Positions 5,807-13,986 of a DNA stretch of 13,986 nt are shown one piece after another. Both the position numbers and the translations under genes were made by a program. The stretch is from an uncultured Collinsella sp. (lineage in GTDB: Bacteria > Actinomycetota > Coriobacteriia > Coriobacteriales > Coriobacteriaceae). Every line of letters begins with the position of its first letter. Position 1 is the first letter of the stretch. The stretch lies in NCBI GenBank assembly GCA_937926755.1, contig CALBBA010000272.1, positions 1-13,986 of the forward strand. Direction: 5' to 3'. A model generated the notes under the pieces. The model was not told the origin of the DNA. It ran no database searches and saw only the letters and a program-made list of their open reading frames with translations.

Positions 5807-6409
5807 ATGAATCTTTCATCCCAGAAGAGCGCGATCGCACTCTCCGCGTCCGCGGCCGCGCTGCTCATGCCGGTTTCCGCGTTCGCCGAGGACGGCGCTG
5901 CCGGTGCGGACATCCTCATCCCTAAGATGGCGGAGTTCATCCCGGCGCTTATCGCCTTCCTGATCATCTGGATCGTGCTGGCCAAGGTCGCCCTGCCGGG
6001 CATCATGAAGACCATGGAGGAGCGCGGCAAGAAGATCGAGGAGAGCCTCGACGAGGCCGAGAAGACCAAGCAGGAGGCTATCGCCAAGCGCGCTGAGTCC
6101 GACTCGATCGTCACCGACGCCCGTCGTCAGGCTGCCGACATTGTTCTCGAGGCCCGTAAGGACGCCGAGTCCGAGCGCGCCCGTATCATCGAGGCTGCTC
6201 ACAAGGAGGCCGAGGAGATCATCGCCAAGGCCCATACGACCGTCGAGGACGAGCGCAAGTCCATCTACGCCGGTGCCGCGAGCTCCATCGCCGACCTGTC
6301 CGTTGCCGTCGCCACCAAGATCGTGGGCGAGGCACTCGAGGACGATGCCGAGCAGAAGAAGCTCATCGAGCGCTACATCCAGGAAGCAGGTAGCCTGAAT
6401 GCCGACTAG
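5807..6409 (+). CDS. atpF: F1Fo ATP synthase subunit b (peripheral stalk)
   Basis: A 200-residue protein linking Fo to F1. Residues 1-27 look like a Sec signal peptide: K7, a hydrophobic Ala/Leu core, then VSAFA with a likely signal peptidase I cut before E28. A transmembrane helix follows (about 42-66, PALIAFLIIWIVLAKVALPG). A long charged heptad-like helix (about 70-150, rich in Glu, Lys and Ala) then forms the stalk. Usual b subunits are near 160 residues and start directly with the membrane helix, so the N-terminal extension explains the extra length. GGAG (5795-5798) precedes the ATG by 8 bases. The 3' end overlaps atpH by 11 bases. Confidence 0.93.
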   Translation: MNLSSQKSAIALSASAAALLMPVSAFAEDGAAGADILIPKMAEFIPALIAFLIIWIVLAKVALPGIMKTMEERGKKIEESLDEAEKTKQEAIAKRAESDSIVTDARRQAADIVLEARKDAESERARIIEAAHKEAEEIIAKAHTTVEDERKSIYAGAASSIADLSVAVATKIVGEALEDDAEQKKLIERYIQEAGSLNAD

Positions 6410-6875
6410 CCGCTATCAGGACAAGGTGCTCGAGACCTACGCGCGCTCCCTTTTGGAAGCCGCCAAGGCCGAGAACCATGTGTTCGAGGACCTCGAGATG
6501 ATCGAGCGTCTGGCTTCTGCCAGCCCCGAGATCATCGCCGTGCTCGACACCATGTCCAAGCGCGACCAGCTCGACCTTCTTCCCAAGGTGGCAGCTGCCT
6601 TTAAGTATGTTGCCGAGGAAGACGAGGATGTAGTGGGCGTGACCGTCACCACGGCGATCCCGCTCGACGACGAGCTGCGTCAAACCATCACTAAGAAATG
6701 CGAGCAGGACTTCGGCCGCAAGGTATTCCTTATCGAGCAGGTCGACCCGTCTATCGTGGGCGGCCTGGTGCTCGAGGCCCGCGGCGAGCGTCGTGACATT
6801 TCCGTCAAGACGCAGCTGCGCATCGCGCAGGAGACCCTCGCAAACTCTGCTAATTCGTACGGAGGTGAAGCCTAA
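6399..6875 (+). CDS. atpH: F1Fo ATP synthase subunit delta
   Basis: A 158-residue delta (OSCP-type) subunit that caps F1 and holds the b stalk. The N-terminal helical domain begins YQDKVLETYARSLLEAA. The C-terminal signature reads VDPSIVGGLVLEARGERRD followed by ISVKTQLRIAQETL, which is family-typical. It is slightly short (usual 170-180). The start lies inside atpF, with a modest GCAGG (6386-6390) 8 bases upstream, so translation is probably coupled to atpF. Its TAA shares one base with the atpA ATG. Confidence 0.93.
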   Translation: MPTSRYQDKVLETYARSLLEAAKAENHVFEDLEMIERLASASPEIIAVLDTMSKRDQLDLLPKVAAAFKYVAEEDEDVVGVTVTTAIPLDDELRQTITKKCEQDFGRKVFLIEQVDPSIVGGLVLEARGERRDISVKTQLRIAQETLANSANSYGGEA

Positions 6876-8473
6876 TGTCCGAAACCCTCAATGCCCAGGA
6901 TATCGCCAAGAAACTGCAGGAGCAGCTCACGAGCCTCTCCGCGACGGTCGATACGCATGAGGTTTCAACGGTCGACGAGGTAGGCGACGGCATCGCGCGC
7001 GTCTCCGGCCTCAAGAGCGCCATGGCAGGCGAGCTTCTGGAGTTCAAGAGCTCCGATACCGGTGAGACCGTCTTCGGCCTTGCCCAGAACCTTGACCGTG
7101 ACGAGGTCGGCGCCGTTCTGTTCGGTGCCGTCGACTCCATCAAGGAAGGCGACGAGTGCCGCACCACTGGCCGCATTATGGATATCCCTGTGAGCCGCGC
7201 CATGCTCGGCCGCGTCGTCAATCCGCTCGGCCAGCCCATCGACGGCCTGGGCGACATCGTCGCCACGCACCGTCGCCCCATCGAGTTCAAGGCCCCCGGC
7301 GTCATCGACCGTACCCCGGTGTGTGAGCCGGTTCAGACCGGTCTGCTCGCTATCGACTCCATGGTGCCTATTGGCCGCGGTCAGCGTGAGCTCATCATCG
7401 GCGACCGTAAGACCGGTAAGACCGCCATCGCCATCGACGCTATCCTCAACCAGCGCGGCAAGGGCATGGTCTGCATCTATGTCGCCATCGGCCAGAAGGC
7501 CTCCACGGTTGCCAACATCCGCGAGACCCTCGCTCAGCACGGTGCGCTCGACTACACCATCATCGTTTCGGCCACCGCTGCCGATTCCGCCCCTATGCAG
7601 TACATCGCGCCTATGGCCGGTGCCGCTATCGGCGAGTTCTTCATGTACAACGGTGAGGACGGCAAGCCCGCCAGCGAGACCAACCCCGGTGGCCACGTGC
7701 TCGTCATCTACGACGACCTGTCCAAGCAGGCTGTGGCTTACCGTCAGATGTCGCTGACGCTGCATCGTCCGCCCGGACGCGAGGCCTATCCTGGCGACAT
7801 CTTCTACCTGCACTCTCGTCTGCTCGAGCGTGCCGTCAAGATGTCCAAGAAGAACGGCTACGGCTCCATGACGGCACTGCCGATCATCGAGACCCAGGAC
7901 GGCGACGTCTCGGCCTACATTCCGACCAACGTCATTTCCATTACCGATGGTCAGATCTACCTGCAGTCTGAGCTCTTCTTCCAGGGCCAGCGCCCGGCAG
8001 TCGACGTGGGCATTTCCGTGTCCCGCGTCGGTGGCGATGCGCAGACCAAGGCTATGAAGCAGGTCGCCGGCAACCTCCGTCTGGACCTCGCTTCCTATCA
8101 GGAGCTCGCTGGCTTTACGCAGTTCGGCTCCGACCTCGACGAGGCTACTCAGAAGCAGCTGACCCACGGTGCTCGCATGACCGAGCTCCTGAAGCAGCCG
8201 CGTTACAAGCCGTTTGAGGTTGGCGAGCAGATCGTTACGCTGTTCGCTGGCAACGAGGGCTTCCTGGATGACCTGGAGATCGCCGACGTGCTGCCCTTCC
8301 GTGCCGAGCTCATCGAGTACATGGACAATGGCTTTGGTTCGCTGCTCGACAAGGTTCGCGCCAAGAAGATCGATGATGACACCAAGGCTGAGCTCTTGCG
8401 CGTCATCGGCGACTTCAAGCAGCAGTTCATGGCCAAGCACCATTCGGATGTTTCTGGATCAGAGGAGAACTAA
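6875..8473 (+). CDS. atpA: F1Fo ATP synthase subunit alpha
   Basis: A 532-residue non-catalytic nucleotide-binding subunit of the F1 hexamer. The Walker A is GDRKTGKT (176-183, K182), with Lys where the E. coli loop has Gln (GDRQTGKT). Walker B lies in VLVIYDDLSKQA. The arginine finger that completes the catalytic site on beta is R384 in VGISVSRVGG. The three domains (N-terminal barrel, nucleotide fold, C-terminal helices) are present at normal length; the tail SDVSGSEEN is a little extended. GGAGGTGA (6861-6868), six bases before the ATG, is one of the best ribosome-binding sites in the operon. The start overlaps the atpH stop as TAATG. Confidence 0.98.
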   Translation: MSETLNAQDIAKKLQEQLTSLSATVDTHEVSTVDEVGDGIARVSGLKSAMAGELLEFKSSDTGETVFGLAQNLDRDEVGAVLFGAVDSIKEGDECRTTGRIMDIPVSRAMLGRVVNPLGQPIDGLGDIVATHRRPIEFKAPGVIDRTPVCEPVQTGLLAIDSMVPIGRGQRELIIGDRKTGKTAIAIDAILNQRGKGMVCIYVAIGQKASTVANIRETLAQHGALDYTIIVSATAADSAPMQYIAPMAGAAIGEFFMYNGEDGKPASETNPGGHVLVIYDDLSKQAVAYRQMSLTLHRPPGREAYPGDIFYLHSRLLERAVKMSKKNGYGSMTALPIIETQDGDVSAYIPTNVISITDGQIYLQSELFFQGQRPAVDVGISVSRVGGDAQTKAMKQVAGNLRLDLASYQELAGFTQFGSDLDEATQKQLTHGARMTELLKQPRYKPFEVGEQIVTLFAGNEGFLDDLEIADVLPFRAELIEYMDNGFGSLLDKVRAKKIDDDTKAELLRVIGDFKQQFMAKHHSDVSGSEEN

Positions 8474-8478
8474 GCCCC

Positions 8479-9386
8479 ATGGCCAACCTTCGCGACATTA
8501 AGAAGCGAATCTCCTCGGTTACCACGACCAAGCAGATCACGCGCACGATGGAGATGGTCTCTACGGCCAAGATCCGTCGTGCCCTCGATCGCTCCAAGCA
8601 GGCCGAGCCCTATAAGGAGGCGCTGACCGACGTCATGTTGACGGTCGCCGGCGACGCCTCCTGTTCGGGCACCGATCCCATGCTGCAGAAGCATGAGAGC
8701 GTCAAGCATGGCCTGATTGTCGTCATTGCCTCGGACCGCGGCCTTGCCGGCGGTTTCAATACGACGGTGGAGCGCACGGCCGAAAAGCTCGCCGCTTCTT
8801 GGGCGAACGACGGCATCGAGTGCGAGATCATCGCGTGTGGGCGCAAACCGGCCACGTATTTCCGCGACCGCGCAAACGTCGCCATGCACTTTGAGGGCAA
8901 CTCCTCCGAGCCCGATTTCAATCAGGCCCGCATGATCTCCTCTCATATCTGCGATGCGTATCGTGCCGGTGAGCTTGACCGCGTCGAGCTTGTCTACCAC
9001 CACGCCAAGAACCGCGTGGATCAGGAGCTTCGCGTCGAGCATTTGCTGCCGCTCGACCCCGAGATGATCGCTATGGCCCACGGTCCGCGTAAGAACGAGA
9101 CCGACGCCCCTAAGCGCATCTCGTCCACGTTCGAGTTCGTGCCCTCTCCCGAGCATGTTCTCGGCAAGCTTGTGCCGTCTTATATCCTGACGGTCATCTA
9201 CCAGGCCCTGATCGATTCGGCGGCTGCCGAGCAGGGTGCACGCCGCAAGGCCATGCACTCCGCGACGGAAAACGCCACCGCGATCATCTCGACCCTTACC
9301 CGCACGTATAGTCGCGTGCGCCAGGCTTCGATCACGACCGAGATTAACGAGATCGTCGGCGGAGCCTCAGCATTGGAGGAACAGTA

Positions 9387-9387
<1 letters not shown>
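8479..9387 (+). CDS. atpG: F1Fo ATP synthase subunit gamma
   Basis: A 302-residue central rotor shaft. Its two signature helices are clear. The N-terminal one is MANLRDIKKRISSVTTTKQI followed by TRTMEMVSTAKIRRA. The C-terminal one is RRKAMHSATENATAIISTLT, ending RQASITTEINEIVGGASAL. They would form the coiled coil inside the alpha-beta hexamer. The middle Rossmann-like domain includes LIVVIASDRGLAGGFNT. GAGGAG (8462-8467) lies within the end of atpA, 11 bases before the ATG. The stop overlaps the atpD start by one base (TAATG). Confidence 0.97.
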
Positions 9388-10841
<1,454 letters not shown>

Positions 10842-10844
10842 GTT

Positions 10845-11237
10845 ATGCGTATCCGCATCGTGTGCCCCGTGAGCTGCGCCTATGAGGGCGACGCTGCGTT
10901 TGTGTCGATTCCGTCCACGGATGGCGAGTTTGGCGTTCTGCCTGCTCACTCCAGCGAGATCTGCACGATCGACCGCGGTTACGTTCGCGTTTCCGATAAG
11001 GCCATGGGCACTGTCGACCACACGTTTGCCGTGGCCGGCGGCTATGCCCAGGTTGCGGACGATGTCGTGACCGTTCTCGCCGAGCGCGCTTGCGATTTGG
11101 CGACCGTCGATGCCGACAAGCTTAAAGCTGATATTCAAGGTTTTGAAGAGAAGCTGGGTAATTTGTCGGAGGATGATGCACGCCGCGCCTACCTCTATAA
11201 TGAAATCGCATGGTGTAAGCTCAAGCTTGCCCAATAG
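10845..11237 (+). CDS. atpC: F1Fo ATP synthase subunit epsilon
   Basis: A 130-residue epsilon subunit that binds gamma and regulates ATP hydrolysis. Family motifs are DGEFGVLPAHSSE (about 27-39) and FAVAGGYAQVADDVVTVLAE (about 62-81) in the beta-sandwich, followed by two C-terminal helices (about 86-129). The C-terminal helices are retained, so an inhibitory role is possible. A GGGGGAG (10829-10835) within the end of atpD is 9 bases before the ATG. The last third of the gene uses noticeably more A/T-ending codons than the rest and contains a TATAAT (11196-11201). Confidence 0.93.
   Translation: MRIRIVCPVSCAYEGDAAFVSIPSTDGEFGVLPAHSSEICTIDRGYVRVSDKAMGTVDHTFAVAGGYAQVADDVVTVLAERACDLATVDADKLKADIQGFEEKLGNLSEDDARRAYLYNEIAWCKLKLAQ
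11173..11201 (+). promoter_or_regulatory. Candidate murA promoter inside the end of atpC
   Basis: A perfect TATAAT (11196-11201) has ATGATG (11173-11178) 17 bases upstream; the -35 matches only at TGA. It is embedded in the atpC coding sequence as the Tyr-Asn codons. Transcription would start near 11208 and give murA a leader of about 118 bases. No better promoter is visible between atpC and murA. A perfect -10 in this GC-rich sequence is notable but could be chance. Confidence 0.35.
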
Positions 11238-11273
11238 TCAAACGATTTAGCGTTCGACCATTTGCGAACACAT

Positions 11274-11312
11274 CATGCCCGGGATGGCTCAGCCATCCCG
11301 GGCATGCTTTTT
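11274..11312 (+). terminator. Strong intrinsic terminator after the ATP synthase operon
   Basis: A perfect 14-base-pair stem pairs CATGCCCGGGATGG (11274-11287) with CCATCCCGGGCATG (11293-11306) around CTCAG. One further C-G pair can form in the loop. Five T (11308-11312) follow after one C. It lies 36 bases after the atpC stop and ends only 13 bases before the murA start, with the murA ribosome-binding site directly behind the T-run. A small stem GTTCG/CGAAC (11252-11256 with 11265-11269) precedes it. Confidence 0.93.
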
Positions 11313-11325
11313 GAAAGGGTAGACC

Positions 11326-12609
11326 TTGGATATTATCCGCGTTGAGGGTGGCCACGCCATCGGAGGCTCCGTGCCCGTTTCGGGCGCCAAGAACTCCGCA
11401 CTCAAACTCATGGCGGCAACGCTTCTGGCGCCGGGCAAGACGACGCTGCAGAACGTGCCCGATATTTCCGATGTCCACGTGATGGGCAAGGTGCTCAAGG
11501 GCATGGGCGCTACGATCGATGTTCTCGACGAGCACACGCTCGAGATTGATACCTCTCAGGTCGATTCTTGGGAGGCCCCCTACGAGCTCGTTGCCAAGAT
11601 GCGTGCTTCCACAGCCGTGATGGGACCCCTGCTGGGCCGCTTCCATCGCGCCAAGATCGCCATGCCGGGCGGCTGCAACCTGGGTGCTCGCAAGATCGAT
11701 ATGCACATTCTTGGTCTCGAGGCCCTGGGCGTTGAGTTCGATACCGCCCACGGTTACATCAACGCTAATGCGCCCCAAGGTCTGCGCGGTACCACCGTCA
11801 CGCTCGAGTTTGCCAGTGTCGGTGCGACCGAGAACCTTATTATGGCATCCGTGCGCGCGAAGGGTACCACGGTTATCGACAATGCCGCCCGCGAGCCCGA
11901 GATCGTCGATCTCGCCAACATGCTCAACGAGATGGGCGCCAAGATTGTTGGCGCCGGTACGCCCGTCGTGACTATCGAAGGTGTGGAAGAGCTCCATCCC
12001 GTTACCCATCGCGTGGTGGGCGACCGCATCGAGGCCGGTACCTTTATCGTTGCCGGTGCGCTGATGGCCGACGATCGCGGTGTCGATGTCACGGGCTTTT
12101 GCCCCATTCACTTGGGCATGGTGCTCAAGAAGATGGAGCTTATGGGCATCGATTGCGAGCGTACCGACGACGGCGTCCATGTAAACCGTGCCGAGCGTAT
12201 CAAGCCGGTCGACATCCAGACGCTTCCGTTCCCCGGCTTCCCGACGGACATGCAGGCGCAGATTATGGTACTCTCCGCCCTTGCCGATGGTAGCTCCGTT
12301 ATCACCGAGAACATCTTCGAGAATCGCTTTATGTTTGCCTCTGAGCTGGTGCGCATGGGTGCCGACATTCGTATCGAGAGCCATCATGCCATGATTCATG
12401 GCGTCAAGGGCTTCTCGGGTGCGCAGGTTACCTCGCCCGATCTGCGTGGCGGAGCGGCCCTCGTCGTAGCGGGCTTGATCGCCGACGGGACGACCGAGGT
12501 TTCGGCCATCCATCACATCAAGCGCGGCTACGAGCAGTTTGTCGAAAAGCTGCAGGCGCTCGGCGCGCATGTCGAGCATGCTACCGTCCCCGATCCCGTC
12601 ATCTACTAA
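11326..12609 (+). CDS. murA: UDP-N-acetylglucosamine 1-carboxyvinyltransferase
   Basis: A 427-residue cytoplasmic enzyme that transfers enolpyruvate from PEP to UDP-GlcNAc, the committed step of peptidoglycan synthesis. K22-N23 in SGAKNSALK, the loop cysteine C117 in MPGGCNLGAR and D308 in FPGFPTDMQAQ match the known catalytic residues. The cysteine rather than aspartate at the loop predicts sensitivity to fosfomycin. The length is normal for the family (about 420). Translation starts at TTG, supported by GAAAGGG (11313-11319) six bases upstream and by the family-typical beginning MDIIRVEGGHAIGG. A strong terminator lies just upstream, so expression needs read-through. The LCP gene follows after 12 bases. 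Confidence 0.97.
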   Translation: MDIIRVEGGHAIGGSVPVSGAKNSALKLMAATLLAPGKTTLQNVPDISDVHVMGKVLKGMGATIDVLDEHTLEIDTSQVDSWEAPYELVAKMRASTAVMGPLLGRFHRAKIAMPGGCNLGARKIDMHILGLEALGVEFDTAHGYINANAPQGLRGTTVTLEFASVGATENLIMASVRAKGTTVIDNAAREPEIVDLANMLNEMGAKIVGAGTPVVTIEGVEELHPVTHRVVGDRIEAGTFIVAGALMADDRGVDVTGFCPIHLGMVLKKMELMGIDCERTDDGVHVNRAERIKPVDIQTLPFPGFPTDMQAQIMVLSALADGSSVITENIFENRFMFASELVRMGADIRIESHHAMIHGVKGFSGAQVTSPDLRGGAALVVAGLIADGTTEVSAIHHIKRGYEQFVEKLQALGAHVEHATVPDPVIY

Positions 12610-12621
12610 TACAGGTTGCCT

Positions 12622-13857
12622 ATGTTTAATAAAAAGCCCCTCGCGGATACCACCGCCCGAAGACCCTCAACTGGTGCGCAGGCCAAGATCTACAGTCGCG
12701 ATAACGTGGCTCGCTATTCCGAGCGCGCTCGTCAACGTCGCCGTAGCCACACGATTCGTCACGTCGCGCTCATTGTCGTGCTTGGCGTGCTGCTGAGTGC
12801 CACTACCGCTGCCGGCCTGTGGTTTGCCACCATTATGGGCAAGCTCGGCGATTCTAATGTCATTACCGACAATCTGCGTCGGGTTCTGGTTGACACCGAT
12901 GAGGCAAAGGATCCGTTCTACGTGCTGCTTCTTGGCACCGACGGCCGTCCGGGCGAGGATACGTATCGTGCCGACTCGATTATCCTGGCACGCATCGACC
13001 CCACGCAAAAGCAGGCGACGCTCATTTCCGTTCCGCGCGACACCAAGGTCGAGTACAAGGGCGAGACCATGAAGATCAACGCCTGCCATACCGTTGGCGG
13101 CGCCGAGGCCATGGTCGAGGCGGTCAACGAGCTGTGCGGTGTTCAGATTTCCCACTATGCCGAGGTCAGCTTCGACGGTATGCAGGCGCTGATTGATTCG
13201 GTTGGCGGTATCGACATTAACGCAACCGATGATGTTGACGACCCCGAGCACCTGGATATTAAGATTACCGCTGGCCAGCAGCATATGGACGGTGCCACCG
13301 CCCTTACCTATGCCCGCTGCCGCTACACCTATGCCGACGGCGATTACACGCGCATGCGCCACCAGCGTCAGGTGCTTGGCGCCCTTGCCAACCAGATTCT
13401 CAATAACTTCGATGCCACGAAGATTTTTGGCCTGGTTAATTCGCTGTCCGATATGCTCGTAACCGATATGAGCGTTCAGGATATCGTGGCTACGGTCAAC
13501 GTCATGCGCGGTATGGATGTCGACGGTATCTACTCGGCCAACCTGCCCTCGTACGCCGACGACAGCACCATGATCGACGGTGTGAGCTACGTCTTTGTCT
13601 ACGAGGACGAGCTCAAGGAAATGATGGAGCGCGTCGATGCCGGCAAGGATCCCAAGGGTCCCAACACCATGGGTCTTTCCGACGGCTCCAGCTCTACGAT
13701 CGGCGACCTCAGCAACAACACGTCTGACGACTACGCAAACGGCACCGCAACCTCATCGGTCAGCTCTGACGATTCCGATGACTCAAGCGATTCGAGCGAT
13801 TCGGACTACTACGAAGAGCCCACCGGCGACGGCAACGGTTACGAGGCCAACTACTAA
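12622..13857 (+). CDS. LytR-CpsA-Psr (LCP) family cell-wall polymer ligase
   Basis: A 411-residue membrane protein, N-terminus inside. A basic cytoplasmic tail (KIYSRDNVARYSERARQRRR, about 24-43) leads to one transmembrane helix (about 48-70), then an extracellular LCP domain (about 99-255). LCP enzymes transfer lipid-linked glycopolymers to peptidoglycan. Conserved acidic and arginine residues are in LLGTDGRPGEDTYRADSI (D107, R109, R116, D118), SVPRDT (R139, D140), YARCR (R232, R234) and GDYTRMRHQRQ (R244, R246, R249). From about residue 345 the tail is low-complexity, rich in Ser, Asp, Asn and Gly, with SSDDSDDSSDSSDSD near 381-395. The ATG at 12622 has ACAGG six bases upstream; a TTG at 12616 would leave no spacing. 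The substrate polymer cannot be told. Confidence 0.9.
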   Translation: MFNKKPLADTTARRPSTGAQAKIYSRDNVARYSERARQRRRSHTIRHVALIVVLGVLLSATTAAGLWFATIMGKLGDSNVITDNLRRVLVDTDEAKDPFYVLLLGTDGRPGEDTYRADSIILARIDPTQKQATLISVPRDTKVEYKGETMKINACHTVGGAEAMVEAVNELCGVQISHYAEVSFDGMQALIDSVGGIDINATDDVDDPEHLDIKITAGQQHMDGATALTYARCRYTYADGDYTRMRHQRQVLGALANQILNNFDATKIFGLVNSLSDMLVTDMSVQDIVATVNVMRGMDVDGIYSANLPSYADDSTMIDGVSYVFVYEDELKEMMERVDAGKDPKGPNTMGLSDGSSSTIGDLSNNTSDDYANGTATSSVSSDDSDDSSDSSDSDYYEEPTGDGNGYEANY

Positions 13858-13885
13858 GTTACGGCGTTTTACCAAACGCCGTAAC
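13858..13885 (+). repeat. Perfect 12-base-pair hairpin immediately after the LCP stop codon
   Basis: GTTACGGCGTTT (13858-13869) pairs perfectly with AAACGCCGTAAC (13874-13885) around a TACC loop. It begins on the first base after the TAA stop. No T-run follows, so it is not a standard intrinsic terminator. It could protect the 3' end of the transcript or cause pausing ahead of the true terminator 40 bases downstream. Confidence 0.7.
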
Positions 13886-13927
13886 GACTCGACGCTGCGC
13901 GCCGCCCAAGGCGACAATTTGTCATTC

Positions 13928-13969
13928 AAAAGGCAGGGCATGACCAGAAGGTCAATGCCCTGCCTTTTT
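13928..13969 (+). terminator. Intrinsic terminator of the murA-LCP operon, possibly bidirectional
   Basis: The outer stem AAAAGGCAGGGCAT (13928-13941) pairs with ATGCCCTGCCTTTT (13955-13968), and the inner stem GACC (13942-13945) with GGTC (13950-13953), around an AGAA loop with one bulged A. Five T end the structure (13965-13969). The A-run on the left arm becomes a T-run on the other strand, so it could also end a convergent gene beyond the window. Confidence 0.93.
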
Positions 13970-13986
13970 CATGCCAACTTGTTCGC

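Noticed and set aside
6965..8443. A 492-codon minus-strand open frame across atpA
   Set aside because: It is antisense to an intact atpA, repetitive in Leu, Val, Asp and Gly in the way bias-driven shadow frames are, and has no matching promoter or family motif.
11221..12579. A 452-codon minus-strand open frame across murA
   Set aside because: It mirrors the murA coding sequence and shows no domain signature; it is best explained as a shadow frame.

Overview
The window reads as a chromosomal housekeeping stretch of a high-GC Gram-positive bacterium, most likely a Coriobacteriia member such as Collinsella. This is inferred from GC-rich coding bias with good Shine-Dalgarno sites, the gene order prmC / threonylcarbamoyl-AMP synthase / upp / atpIBEFHAGDC / murA / LCP, and protein character. 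No database search was possible, so the genus is an inference. Every gene I support lies on the + strand.

Layout. The window opens with the last codons of a gene that looks like prmC (1-93). A compact toxin-antitoxin pair follows (RelE/HigB-type toxin 169-564, XRE/HigA-type antitoxin 551-853). It is visibly more AT-rich than its surroundings and sits between prmC and the tRNA t6A gene tsaC/ywlC (1002-1745), which are often adjacent in other genomes. A glycerol kinase (1759-3300) follows tsaC by 13 bases. After a hairpin-rich leader comes upp (3424-4071). A 282-base gap carries a long hairpin and a plausible promoter. The F1Fo ATP synthase operon then runs from 4354 to 11237 in the classic order I-B-E-F-H-A-G-D-C, with tight spacing or overlaps everywhere except the 124-base atpB-atpE gap. 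A strong intrinsic terminator (11274-11312) closes it only 13 bases before the TTG start of murA (11326-12609). An LCP-family cell-wall ligase (12622-13857) follows murA, and the window closes with two hairpins, the second a clear intrinsic terminator.

How it works together. The ATP synthase genes encode a complete machine: a, c and b form Fo, and alpha, beta, gamma, delta and epsilon form F1. Ion-binding residues suggest proton rather than sodium coupling. The b subunit carries what looks like a cleavable signal peptide, and the c subunit is unusually short. upp salvages uracil to UMP, GlpK feeds glycerol into glycolysis and lipid synthesis, MurA commits UDP-GlcNAc to peptidoglycan, and the LCP protein probably attaches wall polymers to it.

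I do not see a novel multi-gene system here. The points most worth checking are regulatory: overlapping hairpins before upp, a hairpin just before the atpE ribosome-binding site, and a terminator that murA transcription must cross. At the protein level they are the AtpF signal peptide, the short AtpE, the altered GlpK P-loop, and an insertion in the tsaC product.
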